From Pseudomonadota bacterium (GTDB lineage Bacteria; Bdellovibrionota_C; UBA2361; OMIW01): a DNA stretch of 10,140 bases. Made by a program: the position numbers and the translations under genes. Shown piece after piece: positions 1 to 6,415 of the stretch. The stretch is from NCBI GenBank assembly GCA_900299205.1, contig OMIW01000103.1, forward strand, positions 1 to 10,140. The letters run 5' to 3'. A model generated the notes under the pieces. It worked only from the letters and a program-made list of their open reading frames with translations. It did no database searches and was not told the origin of the DNA. Within the stretch, counting starts at the first letter, position 1. Each line of letters starts with the position of its first letter.

Positions 1-92
1 ATATTTTGAGGATCTTTTCTCGTCCTTTCGAATCGATGTATGGGCCGAATGAGCGGTGCCATCGTCCGAAACCCCTTATTTCGCAGCCTCTA

Positions 93-117
93 AGGGACTT
101 TTTACCGAGTAGTCCCT
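93..117. other. Perfect 7-bp hairpin, 11-nt loop
   Basis: AGGGACT (93-99) and AGTCCCT (111-117) are exact reverse complements around an 11-base loop containing TTTT. No T-run follows on either strand, so a classical intrinsic terminator is not shown. It lies in a gene-free stretch at the left edge. It could end a transcript entering from the left, or belong to a structured RNA together with the hairpins at 131-152 and 184-200. I do not recognise an RNA family. Confidence 0.4.
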
Positions 118-130
118 GCCAGAAGCCCCA

Positions 131-152
131 AGGGCCCCCTCAAGCAGGCCCT
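131..152. other. GC-rich 6-bp hairpin
   Basis: AGGGCC (131-136) and GGCCCT (147-152) are exact reverse complements with a 10-base loop; AAAAA-rich sequence (GAAAAACT) follows on the plus strand. It is the second of three hairpins in the first 200 bases. Six GC-rich pairs make a plausible but unproven structure, with no T-run typical of an intrinsic terminator. Confidence 0.3.
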
Positions 153-183
153 GAAAAACTGTAAATCCTCTCAACTCCTCTTC

Positions 184-200
184 GCGTAAGCACCTTACGC
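184..200 (-). terminator. Hairpin just after the 107-aa gene
   Basis: GCGTAAG (184-190) and CTTACGC (194-200) form a perfect 7-bp inverted repeat with a 3-base loop, starting 10 bases after the TAG stop of the minus-strand gene at 211-534. No T-run follows on the minus strand. It may be a transcript-end stabiliser or a terminator without a U-tract. Two other genes here also end at hairpins without T-tracts. Confidence 0.4.
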
Positions 201-210
201 CCCTCTCGGC

Positions 211-534
211 CTATGCTGCTCGCCGTCGGGTGCTGATAGCGCGATTAGTATCAAGAATTGCTTCGCGAAGCCTCGCTGGACACACACCGAGATATGAAGC
301 GACATTGCGAAATGAGAGGACGTAATCGTCGTCGCCCTCCTCAGAATCCATGTAGAGAAGCGCATCCTCTCGGAGTTCGCCTCCAGCTCGCACATCATCC
401 ACTACCCTTAGGACCATCGCGCGCATCAGCTCAGCCATTGGATTCGCCGAGCTACCCCCTAGCCACACCTCCGATTGCGGAAGCTGCCAACCTGAACCCG
501 AAGACGATGAATCTCCCACAAAATCGAACAACAT
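211..534 (-). CDS. Small acidic conserved-type protein, 107 aa
   Basis: Function unknown. The protein has a low-complexity N-terminus (Ser/Gly run near residues 9-14), a helical central part, an acidic stretch (residues 63-70, EEGDDD) and a C-terminal segment of pattern LSFRNVASYLGV, followed by ARLREAIL and a basic tail (RRRAA). The 'acidic patch, then FSF-N-C/A-LG-x-x-P-x-x-LR-x-x-L' arrangement recalls small proteins common in deltaproteobacterial genomes; the last part resembles a short helix-turn-helix. That resemblance is from memory and not searched. The ATG start (532-534) abuts a run of nine G that merges with the purine-rich AAGAGG ribosome binding region. The gene is divergent from the M29 peptidase and is followed by a 7-bp hairpin. 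Confidence is high that it is a gene and low on any role. Confidence 0.7.
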   Translation of the reverse strand: MLFDFVGDSSSSGSGWQLPQSEVWLGGSSANPMAELMRAMVLRVVDDVRAGGELREDALLYMDSEEGDDDYVLSFRNVASYLGVCPARLREAILDTNRAISTRRRAA

Positions 535-547
535 CCCCCCCCCTCTT
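535..547 (-). promoter_or_regulatory. G9 run fused to ribosome binding site
   Basis: On the minus strand AAGA is followed by nine G (535-543) that run directly into the ATG of the 107-aa gene. The Shine-Dalgarno therefore cannot be placed uniquely: it may pair anywhere along AAGAGGGG. A change in tract length would move the SD core relative to the start codon without altering the reading frame. See the finding on mononucleotide runs. Confidence 0.5.
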
Positions 548-781
548 ACGCGTTACAACTTCACCTAGTTGAAACCGAGACCTACATCCCGTTTTCCTCT
601 TGAGCTCTAAACCAATAGCTCTGAAAGGTTATGCAAGCCTTTTGAGACGGCGTATCACAAAATCCCCATTTTACATGCGCAATCTCCGCTCGCTTCTTGC
701 CCTAGCCGTTCGACCCAAAACACGTATACCATCCCGAACAACTCCTCTCGGATCCCAGCCACACCTCCACCGAAAGCATAC

Positions 782-786
782 AAGGA
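782..786 (+). promoter_or_regulatory. Ribosome binding site of M29 peptidase
   Basis: AAGGA lies 8 bases before the ATG at 795. It decides the start: 795 instead of the in-frame TTG at 600, and gives a protein of the usual M29 length. Confidence 0.75.
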
Positions 787-794
787 CGAATCTC

Positions 795-2066
795 ATGACC
801 CCCCCCCTTCCCACGCTCTCTGAGCCTTTCACCACTTATCTCGAGCGGTATGCCGACCTCGTCACCACCGTGGGGATGAATGTGCAACCAGGCCAGGTTG
901 TCGCCGTCCGAGGTGAGGTAATTCATCGCGAGCTCCTTTTTCAGATCGCAAAACGGGCTTACCAGAAAGGCGCAAAACTCGTTCAGTGCGACCTCATCGA
1001 ACCGCGACTTGCTTACGAGCGGGTCATCGAAAGTCAGGAAGATCATCTTGATTTCGTTTCATCTGCCCAACGGGCTCGATTCGATGAGTTGGTTGAAACC
1101 CAGGGCGCAACGTGTCGGATCGTTGGAGAGGAGAATCCGCACCTGATGAGTTCGCTTGACCCTCATCGAGTCAATCGAGCTGAAGTTAGTGCTCGACGGG
1201 CGCTAAAGCGTTTTTACGATGATGGCATCTCGAAAAATCTCGTTCAGTGGACTATCTGTGCGGGGGCAACCCCTGGTTGGGCGTACTGCATCTTTCCAGA
1301 TATGAGCCCTGAGGAGGCATGCCTTCGACTATGGGAAGAAATCTTCCGAATTACGCGGGTTGATACACCGGATTACCTCGTGAGGTGGGATGCCCATAAC
1401 AAGGCACTCTCACGACGAGAGCGAGTCCTCAATGAAATGCAGATTGCAACCCTGCACTTTACCGGTCCCGGGACCGACCTTAACGTTGGGCTTTCACCCC
1501 TCGCCAGGTTTGTCGGCGGAGCCAAGTCCTCTCAACGAGGTTCGCTCTACGAGGCCAATATCCCGACCGAGGAGTGTTTTACTACCCCCGACTGGCGACT
1601 AACCCATGGCGTGGTTCGCGTTACCCGACCCGTCACCGTCAATGGTGTGCTCATCCGGGATATCGTCCTTGAATTCGAGAAGGGCACTATTGTGCGAACT
1701 GAGGCCTCTTATGGAAAAGCAACTCTCGACGCCTACCTGGATTCTGACGAGGGGGCCCGTCGACTCGGGGAAGTTGCCCTCGTCGGGATTGATTCACCCA
1801 TTTATCAGAGCGGGCTCCTTTTCGAGGAGATACTGTTTGACGAAAATGCCGCATGTCACATCGCGGTCGGTTCCGCATATCACTACTGCCTAGAGGGCGG
1901 TCCTGCAATGACCACGGAGGAACGCGATGCGGTCGGATGTAATGATAGCGTCGTGCACACCGATTTCATGATATCTGATGCAGCGGTCAGTGTGGAGGCA
2001 AGAACCCATGGGGGCGAGTCGATTTCTCTTATAAGGCGAGGAGAGTGGCAAGGGACGGCCCGATAA
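795..2066 (+). CDS. M29-family metallo-aminopeptidase
   Basis: Predicted cytoplasmic aminopeptidase of the M29 (thermophilic aminopeptidase / AmpS / PepS) family, which removes N-terminal residues from peptides using a two-metal centre. With the ATG at 795 it has 423 residues, close to the family's ~410. The metal ligands can be followed in order: E260 in the NIPTEE segment, E326 in RRLGEVALV, H355 in ACHIAVGSAY, and H388 and D390 in VHTDFM. Y362 in GSAY matches the family's catalytic tyrosine. The spacings E260-E326 (66) and E326-H355 (29) match those I recall for the Thermus enzyme. All expected ligands are present, so an active enzyme is likely. The gene ends in tandem TAA TAA. Unusually, codons 2-4 form a run of nine C. 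It is monocistronic as far as visible: the next plus-strand gene starts 180 bases downstream behind its own leader. Confidence 0.93.
   Translation: MTPPLPTLSEPFTTYLERYADLVTTVGMNVQPGQVVAVRGEVIHRELLFQIAKRAYQKGAKLVQCDLIEPRLAYERVIESQEDHLDFVSSAQRARFDELVETQGATCRIVGEENPHLMSSLDPHRVNRAEVSARRALKRFYDDGISKNLVQWTICAGATPGWAYCIFPDMSPEEACLRLWEEIFRITRVDTPDYLVRWDAHNKALSRRERVLNEMQIATLHFTGPGTDLNVGLSPLARFVGGAKSSQRGSLYEANIPTEECFTTPDWRLTHGVVRVTRPVTVNGVLIRDIVLEFEKGTIVRTEASYGKATLDAYLDSDEGARRLGEVALVGIDSPIYQSGLLFEEILFDENAACHIAVGSAYHYCLEGGPAMTTEERDAVGCNDSVVHTDFMISDAAVSVEARTHGGESISLIRRGEWQGTAR
799..807 (+). repeat. C9 run in codons 2-4 of the peptidase
   Basis: Nine consecutive C bases follow ATGA, encoding the end of Thr2 and then Pro-Pro and the first base of Leu4. 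Gain or loss of one base would frameshift the enzyme almost at its start. Slippage is inferred, not shown. Confidence 0.6.
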
Positions 2067-2170
2067 TAAGACACCACCTCTTAAAAAGATTGCGGCTTTA
2101 TTCCGTCGGCAAGTGCCGGTTAAAGCTCTACTTATTCGGAGTCGACGACACACGACTGATGGAGGAGTTA

Positions 2171-2244
2171 CAAAAAATGTCCTCAAGATAAACGAGGCAA
2201 AATCCGTCTCTCCCACGGAGAATATTTTGCTCTGAGGACTTTTG
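2171..2244 (+). promoter_or_regulatory. Nested leader hairpin sequestering an SD
   Basis: Three nested complementary pairs lie just upstream of the gene at 2247. The outer pair is GTCCTCA (2179-2185) with TGAGGAC (2233-2239), a perfect 7 bp, extendable by CAAAA/TTTTG across a 3-base bulge. The middle pair is GCAAAAT (2197-2203) with ATTTTGC (2224-2230), a perfect 7 bp. The inner pair is CCGT (2204-2207) with ACGG (2215-2218). The Shine-Dalgarno GAGGA (2234-2238), 8 bases before the ATG, sits inside the outer stem. A competing local pair, CCTC (2181-2184) with GAGG (2194-2197), would release the SD. The pairing is seen in the sequence; regulation is inferred. I recognise no known riboswitch class. 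Confidence 0.5.
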
Positions 2245-2246
2245 AA

Positions 2247-2708
2247 ATGAGATCCAAGTTTATCAGATGGCCAGCCTTAACGGCTATGATTTGTGGCATT
2301 CACCTCTACGCATATGGAGCGTTTTCCCCCATGCGGGCGCAGGCAGGATTCTCCCTCGAGGAGCTCGGAGCACTTGCAGGGACCGTTTTGTCGACCGAAA
2401 CTAAGATTAGTGAGGTAAGGGAGGAGCTCGTTCGCGTCGCAAGAACTCGCGCCGCCCCTCGGGTAAAAAAAGAGCGCCAAGAGCTCCTTTCAGGGGAATT
2501 GAAGTCGCTCGAGGGGAGCCTCGTACAGGTTCGAAAACAATTTTCAGTCCAGGTAAAGCAAGCGATATTCGAGTCTGACCCGACACTCGGAACGAGCGGA
2601 AGCTTCGTACTACCGGGAAAGAATGGATCCTTTTCGTGCCTTTCGACCGATCAAGGAACGACAGGAACCTGTACGCAGGAGAACGAGAACATAACCTTCC
2701 GTTGGTGA
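2247..2708 (+). CDS. Secreted small coiled-coil protein, 153 aa
   Basis: Unknown function. Residues 1-33 look like a Sec signal peptide: basic start (RSKFIRW), hydrophobic core (about 9-26) and a cleavage-like RAQA before G34. The mature part, about residues 36-110, is rich in Glu, Lys, Arg and Leu in heptad-like spacing and should be helical or coiled coil. The last 35 residues are Gly/Ser/Thr-rich, contain two cysteines 11 residues apart in SCLS and TCTQ (possible disulfide in the periplasm), and end in an aromatic residue. The ATG at 2247 has GAGGA 8 bases upstream, buried in the nested leader hairpin, so translation may be regulated. The gene converges with the minus-strand block. I recognise no family; a periplasmic or envelope location is the safest inference. 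Confidence 0.75.
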   Translation: MRSKFIRWPALTAMICGIHLYAYGAFSPMRAQAGFSLEELGALAGTVLSTETKISEVREELVRVARTRAAPRVKKERQELLSGELKSLEGSLVQVRKQFSVQVKQAIFESDPTLGTSGSFVLPGKNGSFSCLSTDQGTTGTCTQENENITFRW

Positions 2709-2799
2709 GATTAAGCGAGGACTCGATAGAGCTTCACCCCAGAGAATCGCGTAATCAGTTAAGAGCTAAGAAGGGGCCGACGCCCTTGCGTGGGAAAGC

Positions 2800-2832
2800 G
2801 GGTGTATCGTCTGGCTTGTTTCGACGACACCC
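2800..2832. terminator. 10-bp hairpin between convergent genes
   Basis: GGGTGT (2800-2805) pairs with ACACCC (2827-2832) and CGTC (2808-2811) with GACG (2823-2826), leaving a 2-base bulge (AT) and an 11-base loop. It is the strongest fold in the 246-base spacer (2709-2954) between the plus-strand gene ending at 2708 and the minus-strand gene ending at 2955. That is where a bidirectional terminator would sit, but there is no T-run on either side. The rest of the spacer holds a weaker AAGGG/CCCTT dyad (2771-2787) and no gene I can support. Confidence 0.4.
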
Positions 2833-2950
2833 TACGGTTACATAACAGCCGGACACCCGATAGCAGCAGGCGAAACGATAACCTTGCTCCTATACTGATC
2901 TCACACGCTGATGGGCGCGGCAGCCCCGTGCAAGATTGCGCGACGGACGG

Positions 2951-2972
2951 GCCTCTAAGGTATTTTAGAGGC
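2951..2972 (-). terminator. 8-bp hairpin over the operon's last stop codon
   Basis: GCCTCTAA (2951-2958) and TTAGAGGC (2965-2972) are perfect reverse complements around a 6-base loop. The TAG stop of the minus-strand gene (2955-2957) lies inside the stem. No T-run follows (CCCGTCC instead). It probably marks or protects the 3' end of the amtB-Roadblock operon. Confidence 0.5.
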
Positions 2973-4253
2973 AACCACACCCGCATTTCTGACGAAACTG
3001 CCAACCGTGAAGAGGTAGGCTCCGCTCTGTCTCGTAATGAAGAGGGTTTGTTGGGTACCCGAGAAACAGGCGACCTTCAGACCCTGAATTCCCAAAATCT
3101 TGGCCAATTCCGCGAGATGTTCGAGGGACGAGGAGGCGACAATCGGTGCTGTTTCAAAGTCAAAGTCACCCACCACCTCGACACAGGCTCCGTCTGTCTC
3201 CATGACGGCTCCTCCATGTACACCTGGAATCGTTGATATGAATTCGTTTAAGCCAATCGTGTTCATGCCTTCCTCCCCTGTCGCCCTTCCACTCGTGTTC
3301 TCTGCAGCACCCAGTGCCCTCGATTGATTACCCTTCGATGGTGGCACCCTGACGAAGAAATCATGGGGGCTGACACCATCCTCTGCGAACTCCTTGAGAG
3401 TGGCAGCCGAAGAAGCCACACTGCTAGGGACTGCTCCCTCATCATCCCCCGGCGTGACATCTTCAAACTGAGAATCAGCCTGCCCGATAGATTTCCGTAA
3501 ACCTACCATGACGTTTGCTGGAATCTCGCGCGTCAAGCCCGGAGGACGGCCCATTAAGAGGACCTCGCGTCGCTGATCGGCAAGTTCCACTAATTGGCTA
3601 ACGACCGTAAACATCGGACTATTGAGCGTTTTTGGCTCTATCCCGATGAATAATGTATGAAGGTCAATACGCCAGTCAGTCACGAGTGATATCGCGTATA
3701 AGGCCTCATACCCCGACAATTCGCCATACTGCGCGGCAACAATATTTCCCTCAGAAAATTCAATCCGTCCAAGCTTCGACTCTTCGCCCGTCAGGACGAC
3801 GAGAAGATTCCCTATTTCGACAGATTTTCGATCGAGCTTCTGATACACGAGGCCATACCGAGTTCGCCAGAGCGAACCACTTAACAACCTGTCGATGACC
3901 TGCCTATCCAAAAATTTCTCTCGGGGTGCTGCCCAAATTACCCCACTTAAGGAGAGCATATTCATCTCCCTCGAGGTCAACGGCTCCTGAAGCATGCAAT
4001 ATACCGGCGGCCAGTTTATGCTGGACACCTGAAGTCCATCGAACAAACAGCCATTCTGTTTCCAGCTCGATGACAGCTCTCCCGCAATACAGAAACGTCC
4101 CTGATGCGCTCCTTCCCTCCAAATATCCTCAAGTTTTCGAAACGTCACTACCTTTGTGGCATCGTGTCCTCGGGCAATACTCGTCTCTAATGATCTGAAG
4201 AGATCAACAGAACGCTCTGGCACGAATACAGTAAACTCTTCGGAGGAGTTCAT
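2955..4253 (-). CDS. Receiver-like/PATAN (DUF4388)/Roadblock protein
   Basis: Predicted cytoplasmic signalling protein of 432 residues with three parts. Residues ~1-115 alternate strands and helices like a response-regulator receiver, but I see no clear phospho-acceptor Asp or acidic pair, so this would be a degenerate receiver; this part is the least certain. Residues ~128-225 match the PATAN/DUF4388 pattern: a GNLL start, then GRIEFSEGNIVAAQYGELSG, then EALYAI and W-R-I-D. After a low-complexity linker (~226-328), residues ~330-430 resemble a Roadblock/LC7 domain (LNEFISTIPGVHGGAVMETDG and a C-terminal VGSF segment). Roadblock proteins usually bind Ras-like GTPases such as MglA; none is encoded here. 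The ATG at 4253 lies 17 bases after the previous stop and has no recognisable Shine-Dalgarno, suggesting coupled or A/T-driven initiation. Last gene of the inferred operon. Confidence 0.75.
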   Translation of the reverse strand: MNSSEEFTVFVPERSVDLFRSLETSIARGHDATKVVTFRKLEDIWREGAHQGRFCIAGELSSSWKQNGCLFDGLQVSSINWPPVYCMLQEPLTSREMNMLSLSGVIWAAPREKFLDRQVIDRLLSGSLWRTRYGLVYQKLDRKSVEIGNLLVVLTGEESKLGRIEFSEGNIVAAQYGELSGYEALYAISLVTDWRIDLHTLFIGIEPKTLNSPMFTVVSQLVELADQRREVLLMGRPPGLTREIPANVMVGLRKSIGQADSQFEDVTPGDDEGAVPSSVASSAATLKEFAEDGVSPHDFFVRVPPSKGNQSRALGAAENTSGRATGEEGMNTIGLNEFISTIPGVHGGAVMETDGACVEVVGDFDFETAPIVASSSLEHLAELAKILGIQGLKVACFSGTQQTLFITRQSGAYLFTVGSFVRNAGVVASKIP

Positions 4254-4270
4254 AATTATTATTGCAACTA

Positions 4271-5020
4271 TTATCTATCGCCGAGAATCTTTGCCCTCAG
4301 TTCCTTACGCGCTCGCGGGTCCTCCAACACCGCGACCACCCGATCAATCAGGTCCTGAACAACACGAACACTAAGGGTGCTCGGAGACACACTGAGGGCC
4401 TTCATCTCTCGCACCAAGGTCTCTCTAGCTCCATCTCCAAAATATTCCTCCAGGACAGCGTACATGTGGTTAACAAACTTCAGACCCACAGCATCGGCTG
4501 GGATTTTACCAGCATCCCAGTCCCCGATTAGGGACAGCTGCTTCAGGCGGGGTCCTGTGGGCACCGCCTGACTGGATTGGGAATTATTCCGCACGGGAGC
4601 TGAGGCTACCGGGCGCTGTGTCAAAGGAGCTCCCCCCTGTTGTCGTTCTAGGGGGCTTGCCCTCCCACTCCCTCTTCCCGAAGATAAATGTGTCCTGACC
4701 TTAGCAAGCGTGCTTGTCAAGGTCACATAGACCGCAGCGATATTTGCGCTTCTTTCGACGATCAACACTATCAACGCCCCCGCATCCCGCTTCAGAAGGG
4801 CCTGATGGGTTGTCCCTTGAAGCACAACCTCAGGTCCGCCACCATCCCCCAAAAAATCAAGCAGGTATCCTAACTCTTCGATACTGGGTATGAGGGTATC
4901 GACATCGAACGAAAACTGCTCCCCACCCCCTCTCTTCGAGAACACCTCTCCGTCCGGGGCACGAACCGTGATACTCACTACCCCGGGGACGGCCACTAAC
5001 TTTTCAAATATCTCATCCAT
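4271..5020 (-). CDS. Roadblock/LC7-type protein, 249 aa
   Basis: Residues ~1-110 have the strand-helix layout of a Roadblock/LC7 domain: an opening helix ending VPGVVSITVRAPDGEVF, then a long helix (about 42-60), then strands with ALIVLIVERSANIAAVYV. Residues ~112-160 are a Ser/Gln/Pro/Arg-rich linker. Residues ~165-249 are mostly helical and charged (FVNHMYAVLEEYFGDGAR, then VVQDLIDRVVAVLEDPRAR); I do not recognise this C-terminal domain with certainty. It is likely cytoplasmic and may dimerise with, or act beside, the Roadblock domain of the next gene 17 bases downstream. The ATG at 5018-5020 has a strong GAGGA 7 bases upstream. The start lies 37 bases after amtB's stop, so co-transcription is likely. 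Role inferred: adaptor or GTPase regulator. Confidence 0.75.
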   Translation of the reverse strand: MDEIFEKLVAVPGVVSITVRAPDGEVFSKRGGGEQFSFDVDTLIPSIEELGYLLDFLGDGGGPEVVLQGTTHQALLKRDAGALIVLIVERSANIAAVYVTLTSTLAKVRTHLSSGRGSGRASPLERQQGGAPLTQRPVASAPVRNNSQSSQAVPTGPRLKQLSLIGDWDAGKIPADAVGLKFVNHMYAVLEEYFGDGARETLVREMKALSVSPSTLSVRVVQDLIDRVVAVLEDPRARKELRAKILGDR

Positions 5021-5057
5021 AGATTTCCTCGAGACTCATCGAATTCCGGGGTCAAAT

Positions 5058-6356
5058 TCACTCATTCTCTGAGCGGTCCTCACTCTCATCAAGCGTTAGT
5101 CCCTCAATCTCATGCATCGCTTGCACCCTCAGTCCTATAAACACCTTGATGAAAGCGAATAGTATGAAGGAAGCGAACACCGTCCAGACAAAACAAACCG
5201 CGATACCGATGCACTGAATCCAAAGCTGTTCGAGCGCGGGCTTCGGCAAAAGGTCGGGTTCCCCAAAAAGCGCAACCGATAACAAACCGAGCATCCCACA
5301 AAAACCATGAACAGGTATCGCCCCGACCACGTCGTCAATTTTCCATTTGTTCAGAACAAGCTCGAACGACCAGTTGTGGATGATCCCAGCGAGGATTCCT
5401 ATCACGAAGGCCGAGCCCGGTGTTATCACGTGACAACAAGCGGTAATCGATACAAGCCCGGCGAGAATGCCACCGAGAGTCTTGTATCCAAGGTCACGGT
5501 TCTTTTGGAAAAAGGTACAGTGGAGGAAGGCAGTCAGTCCAGCAGAGGAACCTGCCATGTTTGTGTTGAAGATAATCAGCCCAACGCTCTCGTTAAACTG
5601 AAGATTGCTTCCTCCATTAAACCCCCACCACCCGAACCACAACGCGAGGGTCCCCACACATGCCCACAGCAGTCCGTTAGTGTCTAGAGGAGCTACCTTC
5701 CCATCGCTTCGATATCTTCCAATTCGCGGGCCAAGAAACCAACATCCGATGAGACTCGACCATGCTCCGACGTTGTGTACAACACTGCAACCAGCGAAGT
5801 CGATAAAACCGAGCTCTACCAGCCAGGGGCGATTATCCGAGAGAAACGCATTACCCCACACCCAATGACCAAAAACCGGGTAGATTACCGCAGCCATCGC
5901 ACAGCACATCATCAGGTACGCCTTAAAGCTAAGTCGCTCTGCAGTCGCACCAGAGACGATTGTCGCGGCGGTACCAGCAAAGGCTAGCTGGAATAGAAAG
6001 AATTCCCAACCCATACCCCCTTGCTCGGTTACCCCCTTACCCAAAAATAGAGACGTTCCGATCACCCCGTTCAGGGATTTTCCGAACATCAATCCAAATC
6101 CAAGTAAGAAGAAGAATACTGTCGTCACCAACCAATCGATGACGTTTTTCATCGCGATTACGTCGGTGTTTTTCTTGCGAACACAACCGACCTCGAACGC
6201 CAAGAACCCTATCTGCATGAAGAACACCAAACAGGCGCAGATGAGAACCCAGGTTCTCGCGAGGTAGTCGGCCGTAACCTCATTGATCCCCTCCGCATAC
6301 GCGGCACTGGTCATGCCGATGAGGGCTAAAATTAGGAGTATTCCACGGGATACCAT
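5058..6356 (-). CDS. amtB: Ammonium transporter (Amt family)
   Basis: Inner-membrane ammonium channel of the Amt/MEP/Rh family, 432 residues from the ATG at 6356. Residues 1-21 form a cleavable-looking signal peptide (hydrophobic core, then SAAYA before E22), followed by about eleven membrane segments. Conserved pore residues are present: D186 and H194 in IDFAGCSVVHNVGA, the second pore histidine H350 in AIPVHGFCG, F126 in QLAFAGTA for the outer gate, and W167 in HWVWG. The signature GATAERLSF is near 136-144. The C-terminus is short and acidic (EIEGLTLDESED), with no fused domain. No glnB/glnK gene is adjacent, although amtB is often paired with one; two Roadblock genes follow instead. An upstream in-frame extension to 6428 is possible but basic and lacks a ribosome binding site; the chosen ATG has GAGAGAGGA. 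Confidence 0.95.
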   Translation of the reverse strand: MVSRGILLILALIGMTSAAYAEGINEVTADYLARTWVLICACLVFFMQIGFLAFEVGCVRKKNTDVIAMKNVIDWLVTTVFFFLLGFGLMFGKSLNGVIGTSLFLGKGVTEQGGMGWEFFLFQLAFAGTAATIVSGATAERLSFKAYLMMCCAMAAVIYPVFGHWVWGNAFLSDNRPWLVELGFIDFAGCSVVHNVGAWSSLIGCWFLGPRIGRYRSDGKVAPLDTNGLLWACVGTLALWFGWWGFNGGSNLQFNESVGLIIFNTNMAGSSAGLTAFLHCTFFQKNRDLGYKTLGGILAGLVSITACCHVITPGSAFVIGILAGIIHNWSFELVLNKWKIDDVVGAIPVHGFCGMLGLLSVALFGEPDLLPKPALEQLWIQCIGIAVCFVWTVFASFILFAFIKVFIGLRVQAMHEIEGLTLDESEDRSENE

Positions 6357-6358
6357 AG

Positions 6359-6374
6359 TTTTTTTTCCTCTCTC
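6359..6374 (-). promoter_or_regulatory. Ribosome binding site of amtB with A8 spacer
   Basis: On the minus strand GAGAGAGG (6367-6374) is followed by eight A (6359-6366), then CT and the ATG of amtB. It supports the start at 6356. A change in A-run length would alter the SD-to-start spacing, already on the long side. Confidence 0.6.
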
Positions 6375-6415
6375 TTTCGTCCTTACTCTCACCGATGTCG
6401 GCAATCTCTCGCCCT

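Larger units (their letters stand above)
535..794. other. Divergent intergenic region
   Basis: This 260-base spacer separates the minus-strand 107-aa gene from the plus-strand M29 peptidase and should hold both promoters. I could not identify a convincing -35/-10 pair. Short dyads are present: CAACT/AGTTG (557-572 area) and GAGCT/AGCTC (602-621 area), each only 5 bp. The peptidase frame stays open upstream to a TTG at 600, but that 65-residue extension is basic, lacks family similarity and has no good ribosome binding site, so I treat it as non-coding. Confidence 0.5.

Noticed and set aside
258-572. 104-aa plus-strand reading frame opposite the 107-aa gene
   Set aside because: Its composition is Pro/Arg/His-rich as typical of shadows, while the minus-strand product has a family-like acidic and LG-x-x-P pattern.
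461-768. 12-base direct repeat AGCCACACCTCC at 461-472 and 757-768
   Set aside because: In 10 kb a few 12-base matches are expected by chance, and the flanks do not extend the match.
600-794. 65-residue N-terminal extension of the M29 peptidase from TTG 600
   Set aside because: It is basic and low in family resemblance, M29 enzymes are about 410 residues, and AAGGA precedes the ATG at 795.
2790-3236. 148-aa plus-strand reading frame
   Set aside because: It overlaps the 3' end of the well-supported PATAN/Roadblock gene on the other strand and has no recognisable protein features.
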